Source: Oscillospiraceae bacterium (GTDB lineage: Bacteria > Bacillota > Clostridia > Oscillospirales > Ruminococcaceae). Taken from it: a stretch of 40,125 nucleotides of DNA. The notes under the pieces are model-generated. The model was not told where the DNA came from. It worked only from the letters and a program-made list of their open reading frames with translations, and made no database searches. Numbering within the stretch: the stretch's first letter is position 1; every line of letters starts with the position of its first letter. The stretch lies in assembly GCA_009786985.1 (NCBI GenBank), contig WRGW01000103.1, positions 1 through 40,125 of the forward strand, in the 5' to 3' direction. This document shows, piece after piece, positions 34,965 through 40,125 of the stretch. A program made the translations under genes and the position numbers.

Positions 34965-35459
34965 TTACCCTCTGCCCATAGTAAGGCTTCTTTGAGCCAA
35001 ACTCGTAAGTGTGTTATACACCGATAAATTGTTCAAGAAAGATTGTGATGCCGCCAAAAAGTCCATTTGTTCTTCCGCCACATCTACATTTGGCATGAAG
35101 AAATAACCCTCTTCATTCGCATGAGGGTGAGTAGGGTCATATACTGGGGTGAACGGTGTTTGATGGTCTCTCACAACAGCAAATACCTGAACACCTCTAT
35201 TCGTATTCAGTTCTCTTCTTTCTGCAAGAGTCATGTTAAGTATTTCGCCAAAAGCTCTATCGCGTCGCCTTGCATCTATATTCCTGAAACCTTGCACCTC
35301 ACTAAATGTAGTGATTTGCCTTCTAAAAGGTTCACCTGCTTCAGTCATAGTAGTAGACGCATTAGCTACATTATGTCCAATTACATCCATTCTCAACCGC
35401 TGTGCCGACATAGCAGACACCGGAATAGTGAGATGTGGTAAAAAACTACCCGTTCCCAT
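34965..35459 (-). CDS. flgC: Flagellar rod protein FlgC
   Basis: Proximal rod protein, 164 residues. The N-terminal AMSAQRLRMDVIGHNVANASTT and C-terminal EEGYFFMPNVDVAEEQMDFLAASQSFLNNLSVYNTLTSL are typical. GAAGGAGGG supports the ATG at 35459, six codons inside the longest frame. It follows flgB by about 100 bp. Confidence 0.95.
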   Translation of the reverse strand: MGTGSFLPHLTIPVSAMSAQRLRMDVIGHNVANASTTMTEAGEPFRRQITTFSEVQGFRNIDARRRDRAFGEILNMTLAERRELNTNRGVQVFAVVRDHQTPFTPVYDPTHPHANEEGYFFMPNVDVAEEQMDFLAASQSFLNNLSVYNTLTSLAQRSLTMGRG

Positions 35460-35559
35460 GAATTTACCCTCCTTCAAAATCAGTGCTTAAATACTTCTTG
35501 CAAACTTTCACTTGTTGTTTTTTCCGATTATTACTATACTTCTTAATTTGTTTTGTTTA

Positions 35560-35934
35560 CTATTGTTTTCGCATAGCAGCCCTAAGCATTCTAAATTCCG
35601 CTTCAAGCTGAACCATCAACGATTCTTGCCTAAGTGCATTTTGACGCAATAAAGACGCTTGGAATTCAAAATCAACATTATTACCATCAGGTTGTCCACT
35701 TGTAATTTCATCTACAAATACATCATTTGTTCTGACATGAAGTTCTCTTTGAAATCTGTGGTCGGCGTTTCTATCCATTCTGTCGCGCAAAACTCCAGAA
35801 AAAGTTAAGTATCTTGATTTGAAACCAGGAGTGTCTATATTAGCAATATTATTAGCAATCACCCTCGTGTTAGCAGAGGTGAATTGCAAACCTTGTTCTA
35901 AAACTCTAAAGTGAGTTGTATTAAATAAACCCAT
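35560..35934 (-). CDS. flgB: Flagellar rod protein FlgB
   Basis: First gene of the flagellar cluster, 124 residues. The N-terminal QFTSANTRVIANNIANIDTPGFKSR and C-terminal LLRQNALRQESLMVQLEAEFRMLRAAM are typical rod ends. AAGGGGGG lies before the ATG at 35934; a longer frame starts nine codons up without a site. The cluster promoter lies 34 bp upstream. Confidence 0.95.
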   Translation of the reverse strand: MGLFNTTHFRVLEQGLQFTSANTRVIANNIANIDTPGFKSRYLTFSGVLRDRMDRNADHRFQRELHVRTNDVFVDEITSGQPDGNNVDFEFQASLLRQNALRQESLMVQLEAEFRMLRAAMRKQ

Positions 35935-35967
35935 TTTTATGCCCCCCTTGTTAATATTCACTTTTCT

Positions 35968-35996
35968 ATTATACTACACATTCGTCAAAAATTCAA
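35968..35996 (-). promoter_or_regulatory. Sigma-A promoter of the flagellar cluster
   Basis: -35 TTGAAT (35991-35996), 17-bp spacer and -10 TATAAT (35968-35973) on the minus strand, just before flgB. No sigma-28 type promoter was recognised anywhere in the window. Confidence 0.85.
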
Positions 35997-36016
35997 CATG
36001 AAATTACAATAAAATT

Positions 36017-36054
36017 TCACAAAAATTCATGCTTTTAAACGAACATTTTTGTGA
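36017..36054. terminator. Possible terminator between the membrane protein gene and flgB
   Basis: TCACAAAAAT (36017-36026) pairs with ATTTTTGTGA (36045-36054) around an 18-nt loop, followed on the minus strand by AATTTTATTG. The stem is AT-rich and the T-run weak, so termination may be partial. Confidence 0.45.
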
Positions 36055-36060
36055 GATTTG

Positions 36061-36801
36061 TCAAAAATCACGCAATCTTCGGCTTTTTTCTTCAACTTTT
36101 CGAGCTTTCACAAACGCTAATTCTTTGAATATATAAGGGTTTTCAGGTGGGAGAACTTCAAAACGCTCTTTAGCAGCTCTAATCGAAGCAACGATTGTTT
36201 TAGCACTTCCAAATTTACCAGGTATTATGATTTCACTCATCGACTTAAAGTCGTGTCCTTCTTGATAATAAAATTCATTAAATCTAAAATCGCCTTCTCT
36301 AAAATTATAGCCAAGGCGTTCGCTTTTTCCACTATAAACTCGAATTTTAGAATTCTTTAATTTAATCAAAATACGTTGGTTTTTGCGACTATTCTTGCGT
36401 GAATTTTCCAAAATTTCCGCTGACACAAACGTTTCCAGAGGAATTACAATTATTTTACGGAAGACGTTTTTCTGCCCAAAATGTGCATAGCTCCCTGCGT
36501 ATAAGCTAACTATAACATCTTTAAGACCAATTTCTATGTAGGTATACCTCGAATGCACTCTTATACAATATTCTGTGATTTCAATTAAAATACGTGTAAT
36601 TAACGAAAAAACAAATATAATACCCCCAACTACTAAAATAGCAGGAAATAATAACCCACTATTCATAAGATTATGAAGGCTGAGTAGCAAACAAATCGTG
36701 AGGAATATAGCCACAAACACAGCAGGGGCAGCAGTATATTCAAAAAAAGCACGAACTTTTTTTCTATACATATTAGCGTCACAATGGAAAAAATTCTTCA
36801 T
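36061..36801 (-). CDS. Unrecognised two-TM membrane protein
   Basis: 246-residue protein I do not recognise. Two hydrophobic helices are near the N-terminus (about 24-44 and 50-72, FVAIFLTICLLLSLHNLMNSG and LLFPAILVVGGIIFVFSLI). A basic cytoplasmic domain follows (IYIEIGLKDVIVSLYAG-like start, IIVIPLETFVSAEIL, ILIKLKNSKIRVYSGKSERLGYNF). This resembles membrane-attached PH/YdbT-like beta domains in layout only. The C-terminus is Lys/Arg/Glu-rich. AGGTGG precedes the ATG. It lies upstream of the flagellar operon in the same direction; any link with motility is inference. Confidence 0.75.
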   Translation of the reverse strand: MKNFFHCDANMYRKKVRAFFEYTAAPAVFVAIFLTICLLLSLHNLMNSGLLFPAILVVGGIIFVFSLITRILIEITEYCIRVHSRYTYIEIGLKDVIVSLYAGSYAHFGQKNVFRKIIVIPLETFVSAEILENSRKNSRKNQRILIKLKNSKIRVYSGKSERLGYNFREGDFRFNEFYYQEGHDFKSMSEIIIPGKFGSAKTIVASIRAAKERFEVLPPENPYIFKELAFVKARKVEEKSRRLRDF

Positions 36802-36923
36802 ACTTAACCACCTGATTTTTATGAATATTTATAGATTCTCTTTCAGTATAACATATTTTTTTCGTTTTGTATAGACGGTAATTCTTGTTAATTCAAAAAA
36901 ACAAAAAAAAATAGCAAAAACGC

Positions 36924-36952
36924 TTGATTTATTTCGTAAAATGTTATATACT
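36924..36952 (+). promoter_or_regulatory. Candidate sigma-A promoter toward the PilZ-GGDEF pair
   Basis: TTGATT (36924-36929), 17 bp and TATACT (36947-36952). It would give a leader of about 500 nt crossing family A, C and B repeats before the gene at 37466. No better promoter was found closer to the gene. Confidence 0.55.
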
Positions 36953-36973
36953 TAATAATGATTATGTTTTATT

Positions 36974-37133
36974 ATATTAATTCGCAACAAATGTCTTGAC
37001 ATTTTTGTGAATTAATATCTGCCCAACTGTTTCGGTTGTTTTCCGTCGACAAACGAGAAACAGGGACATTTTGAGCAACGAAAGTCACGAGCGGCTTTGC
37101 CGTGAGTGTTAAGACTTTCGTTGCGGAGTAATA
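36974..37133 (+). repeat. Family A repeat, copy 2
   Basis: It aligns without gaps to 1452-1611 (7 mismatches in 160). Two of its three palindromes are intact; the middle one (GTTTTCC/GACAAAC) has lost pairing, while the inner CGGC/GCCG stem is better than in copy 1. It is part of the 664-bp gene-free stretch 36802-37465, which otherwise holds two promoters and pieces of families C and B. Confidence 0.8.
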
Positions 37134-37144
37134 TTACCCATGCA

Positions 37145-37240
37145 CCTAACACTCGACATTTTCATTTGTCTTTTTATCGTAACACTGCGTTGGTTTTTCA
37201 TTAAATATCAGCGGATATTCGCAGAAAAATCGCCTTGTTT
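37145..37240 (-). repeat. Truncated family C element
   Basis: The plus strand from TTAAATATCA (37201) through GGATATTCGCA to CGCCTTGT (about 37238) matches the reverse complement of the middle of 15556-15722. A weaker match continues leftward over ACTGCGTTG. Both inverted ends are lost; the right side is cut by family B DNA. Confidence 0.6.
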
Positions 37241-37245
37241 GAAAA

Positions 37246-37343
37246 TGTTTGGTAACACCTCAGGGCAAGCCATGCACCCCTCTCGCTTCGCTCGAGAGAA
37301 CCGACACAGAGCGTCGGGGTATTCACCCGAACTTGTCAATAAA
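37246..37343 (+). repeat. Family B repeat, copy 3
   Basis: It matches copies 1 and 2: GGTAACACC, CAGGGCAAGCC, CACCCCTCTCGCTTCGCTCG, ACAGAGCGTCGGGGTATT and CACCCGAACTT. The CTCTCG/CGAGAG hairpin is perfect here. A 77-codon open frame across this block is an accident of the repeat. Confidence 0.75.
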
Positions 37344-37465
37344 AATTCTGCACGAAAATTTGTCAACCGTTAAGTGCAAGAGTAATAAAATATAATCGGT
37401 TGTTTCTAATGAGTTTTGTGGTATTGTTTATAAAACTGCATAACTCGGAAAGGTGAGAACGAATC

Positions 37466-38146
37466 ATGCCAAATCCTAAGCGAATTAAAAGCATTCAAAT
37501 CTTTGAAGGCAACCAAATGCTTCTTGAATTTAAGAAGAACTATTCTTTTGGCAAAAATAATACTGACGCTTTGAGCATACGTGGCAAAAAACTACCACGA
37601 TTTGAAGTTGGTCATCAGTTTGGGGTTGTATTCAACAACAAATCTGGAGAGAGAATCAGACATATCACTCATGTTGAATTTTCGTCTGACCGAACTCTGG
37701 ACTTACGCGTCAATTATAACGAAGAAGTTCGACTTGAAGACAAGCGACGTTTTTACAAAATCAAAACTGAAATCAACTGTCGCATTCTCAGTGCCACACG
37801 CGGGGAAGAGGTCGTGACATTTAAAACCTCAAACCTATATGGACGAATCCAAGACATAAACATAGGAGGCGTATTTATTGCCATTGATGATAACCTATGC
37901 TTCGAGAAAGAAGATTTGTTGACTTTTTCGACAGTTTTAGGCGAACATAAACTACGCACTACTGCGAGGATACTTAGAGTTCAAAGAGACAACGCTGGCG
38001 AAATCACTGGCTATGGTTGTGCTTTTATTGACATCAAACCATATCAAGAAGAGATGATTTCTTCCTATGTAACCAGAATCCAGATTGAAGAGCGTCAACT
38101 CGAAAGAGAAAAAGAACTGCTCGAGAAGGAGTTGTTTTTGAGATGA
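37466..38146 (+). CDS. PilZ-domain protein (YcgR-like), altered c-di-GMP motif
   Basis: 226-residue cytoplasmic protein. Residues 1-85 form a YcgR-N-like beta domain. The PilZ domain starts at about 92 with DKRRFYKIKTEINCRI (the RxxxR motif is R-R-F-Y-K, so its last arginine is lysine) and has DINIGGVFIAI for the D/NxSxxG motif (N in place of S). A charged helix (about 200-226, EERQLEREKELLEKELFL) follows. PilZ proteins of this layout act as c-di-GMP-dependent flagellar brakes or effectors; with these changes binding may be weak. The stop overlaps the next gene by 4 bp (ATGA), so the two are translationally coupled. Confidence 0.85.
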   Translation: MPNPKRIKSIQIFEGNQMLLEFKKNYSFGKNNTDALSIRGKKLPRFEVGHQFGVVFNNKSGERIRHITHVEFSSDRTLDLRVNYNEEVRLEDKRRFYKIKTEINCRILSATRGEEVVTFKTSNLYGRIQDINIGGVFIAIDDNLCFEKEDLLTFSTVLGEHKLRTTARILRVQRDNAGEITGYGCAFIDIKPYQEEMISSYVTRIQIEERQLEREKELLEKELFLR

Positions 38147-40017
38147 GCGTTTCACCCGAAACCCCCAAAAATAAGACCGAACAATCAGAATTCACTAAAC
38201 AAACTCACCCCGAACGCCCTATGTTTGAGCTTAAGATGCCTAAACAACCAAGGCTCAAAAAATCCAAAAGCCTTAAGGGTAGTTTTATAAAGTACATGGC
38301 ATTTTTTATAACTCTCCCTCTTGCTTTATCAGCACTTACTGGGCTTATTATGCTTTTATCACACACCACAAGCCAAGCTTCTGATACATCTGCAATGTTA
38401 GCTAATTCAAGAGGAGTTGGACTTTCTACAATTATAGCTGAATACATCTCTTTTTTAGACACGGCGGCAAATTTAGATATAGTCAGACTTTCAGCGATCG
38501 AACCCGAATCTCGTGCAAAAGCACGTGAATTTATAACAGCTTATGCTGAAAGTAAAATCGGAATTTATGACATCTTGCTCACCGACAATACTGGAATGAT
38601 TTTTGCAAGCCACACCGACAGCTATTCACCAGCTGAGTTTTTTCGTGACACCGACGCACTCACGACACTCGCACCGCTACCAACCCCTGTATCAGAATTT
38701 TACGACAATAACACAAGATTTTTTATAGCACGACCACTAACTGCAATTCAAGGAAGTACGGTTCTCGGATATATAGTAATCAAAGCCGACACAGCTCCGC
38801 TTGTTGAATATATGTTCGATATTACTTTGAATAACACAGAAATCGTTGCTACACCAAGAAGCCCTGTATCTAACGAAACTAACGAATCAGGTTTTACTCC
38901 TCAAAGTCGAAGCGTTCTTGCGATTTTCGACGAAAGTGGAAACATCGTAAGTTCTGAAGTTGAACAAGGTACTCTTCTAACCAACAGCGTAAATGCGTAT
39001 AACGCAGGAACTTTGTTCGCAGAACACGGCGAATCTCAGTTCGAGAGTGGCAGGCATTTCGGAACGATTAAAAACGTAGCTGGAACAAGATGGCGTTTGA
39101 TTTCACTAGAACCTATGGCAGATGCAACAAACACCGCTTGGGGCGTGTTTTCTATAGCGTTAGCGATTGCAGGCGGGCTTGGGATTATCAACTTAATTTT
39201 TATATTAGTACGTTTTAAGAACCTGTTTGCACCACTAAATCTTTTGACTGATACAATTCGTAAAGCTCATCCGAGTAATTATGATGAACCTCTGTTTGAA
39301 CCAATCAAAGCAGAAACACTTCAAACCACTCTAGGCAAGTTCGCCCAAAACGTAAAAAGTAGCGAATATATCGAATACGGCGAAATTATCAATGACTTAA
39401 ATTTAATTTTACAAAAAGCTGAAACAACATATAAAGAAATCAAAGCTAAAGAGCCACTCGAAAAAGATTTCAAGTTAGAATTTGACTACTTAACGGACTT
39501 ATATAGCCGCAACACTTTCGAGAAACTGTTAAAAAAAACACTCGAATTTTCGCCAAACCCTGAAAAGGCAACCGTGTTATTTGTAACACTAAACAATTTT
39601 AAAACAATTGATAAGCAATTTGGTCATAAAATCGGCAATGAAATAATCAGATTTACAGCTGAACATCTCAAAAATGCAATTGAAACAACATCATCTGCAT
39701 TAAAAGAAAGTCAAACTGGTTTCGCAGGGCGATACAGTGGAAGTGAATTTGCACTATGTATCCCCGAGCGCCCTTCAAATGTAGATGATGTTGACAGCAT
39801 CGAGCTACTTTGTAAAGAACTAATTGTCAAGCTGTATGAAGGATATTTTTGCGTCAGCGTTGCGACACAAATAAATATACCGATTAGCATCGGCGTTTCA
39901 TCGGTAAAAGGTACAAACTGCCCTAAACAGCTAATAGCTGAAGCAGATAAAGCATTATATTTTGCACAAAAAAATAACAAACAAGGTAAACCTAATTATC
40001 ATATCTACACTTCGTAA
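38143..40017 (+). CDS. Membrane sensor GGDEF protein, probably catalytically inactive
   Basis: 624-residue protein. TM1 is at about 46-70 and TM2 at about 331-357, enclosing an extracytoplasmic Cache-like sensor domain. A linker follows, then a GGDEF domain from about 444 (DYLTDLYSRNTFEKLLKKTL). The signature is S-G-S-E-F at 532-536 (GRYSGSEFALCIP), with serine where diguanylate cyclases have the catalytic D/E, and no RxxD inhibitory site. The later IPISIGVSSVKGTN and ADKALYFAQKNNKQGKPNY are conserved. It is likely a GTP- or c-di-GMP-linked sensor rather than a cyclase. It overlaps the PilZ gene by 4 bp, and a family D unit abuts its stop. Confidence 0.88.
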   Translation: MSVSPETPKNKTEQSEFTKQTHPERPMFELKMPKQPRLKKSKSLKGSFIKYMAFFITLPLALSALTGLIMLLSHTTSQASDTSAMLANSRGVGLSTIIAEYISFLDTAANLDIVRLSAIEPESRAKAREFITAYAESKIGIYDILLTDNTGMIFASHTDSYSPAEFFRDTDALTTLAPLPTPVSEFYDNNTRFFIARPLTAIQGSTVLGYIVIKADTAPLVEYMFDITLNNTEIVATPRSPVSNETNESGFTPQSRSVLAIFDESGNIVSSEVEQGTLLTNSVNAYNAGTLFAEHGESQFESGRHFGTIKNVAGTRWRLISLEPMADATNTAWGVFSIALAIAGGLGIINLIFILVRFKNLFAPLNLLTDTIRKAHPSNYDEPLFEPIKAETLQTTLGKFAQNVKSSEYIEYGEIINDLNLILQKAETTYKEIKAKEPLEKDFKLEFDYLTDLYSRNTFEKLLKKTLEFSPNPEKATVLFVTLNNFKTIDKQFGHKIGNEIIRFTAEHLKNAIETTSSALKESQTGFAGRYSGSEFALCIPERPSNVDDVDSIELLCKELIVKLYEGYFCVSVATQINIPISIGVSSVKGTNCPKQLIAEADKALYFAQKNNKQGKPNYHIYTS

Positions 40018-40123
40018 GCCAAACAAGGGCATAAAATGGGGGAATTCATTTCCCACACTTTATGCCTGACGTAGGAAAGCCAAACAAGAGCTAATCCCTA
40101 CGAGGTGGCTCTGCCACCTCGTA
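40018..40123 (+). repeat. Family D repeat array after the GGDEF gene
   Basis: The box GCCAAACAAGGG (40018-40029) starts directly after the stop TAA. A hairpin GCATAAA...TTTATGC (40029-40065), the segment CTGACGTAGGAA, a second box GCCAAACAAGAG (40079-40090) and an 11-bp hairpin TACGAGGTGGC/GCCACCTCGTA with a TCT loop (40099-40123) follow. The array runs to the window edge. Confidence 0.8.
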
Positions 40124-40125
40124 GA

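Noticed and set aside
37140-37373. 77-codon open frame upstream of the PilZ gene
   Set aside because: It reads through pieces of repeats C and B; the frame is not preserved among the other copies.

Overview
The window comes from a low-GC Gram-positive bacterium, most likely a member of the Clostridia. The evidence is the AGGAGG-type ribosome binding sites, TTG and GTG starts, sigma-A style promoters (TTGaca, 17 bp, TATAAT), an LCP-type wall protein, CheC, CheD and FliY, and a fla/che order close to that of Bacillus and Clostridia. No species can be named from what is visible.

Layout. 1-4115: pgk and alr (minus strand) and a divergent, degenerate LCP-family membrane protein (plus strand), separated by repeat-rich intergenic DNA and closed by a bidirectional terminator. 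4129-35996: one long leftward flagellar/chemotaxis cluster starting at a sigma-A promoter ahead of flgB: flgB-flgC-fliE-fliF-fliG-fliH-fliI-fliJ-fliK-flgD-(flagellar operon protein)-flgE-flbD-motA-motB-fliM-fliY-cheY-fliO-fliP-fliQ-fliR-flhB-flhA-[DNA methyltransferase island]-fliA-flgF-flgG-cheC-cheD. Further sigma-A promoters lie before fliK and flgF, and a strong intrinsic terminator follows cheY. 36061-40125: an unrecognised two-TM protein (minus) and a rightward pair of a PilZ protein and a membrane GGDEF protein, both with altered key residues.

The flagellar genes together encode the rod, hook, MS ring, C ring/switch, stator, export gate, export ATPase and sigma-28. fliL, motE/ylxF, flhF, flhG, cheA, cheW, cheB, flagellin and receptors are not in the window. 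Where flhF/flhG and several che genes usually sit, between flhA and fliA, there is instead a 3.6-kb foreign island. It holds an EcoRI-family adenine methyltransferase, a methyltransferase fused to a PD-(D/E)XK-like domain, and remnants of a staphylococcal-nuclease-like gene and an HNH endonuclease.

Two things stand out. First, the fused methyltransferase gene is flanked by direct repeats of the last codons of flhA plus its downstream leader, and its own stop codon lies inside one repeat. This looks like gene insertion at the flhA 3' end with regeneration of the target. Second, at least four families of small palindromic repeats (called A, B, C and D here) are scattered through the window. Family D consists of a GCMAAACAAGRG box plus a hairpin, and it abuts the stop codons of five different genes.
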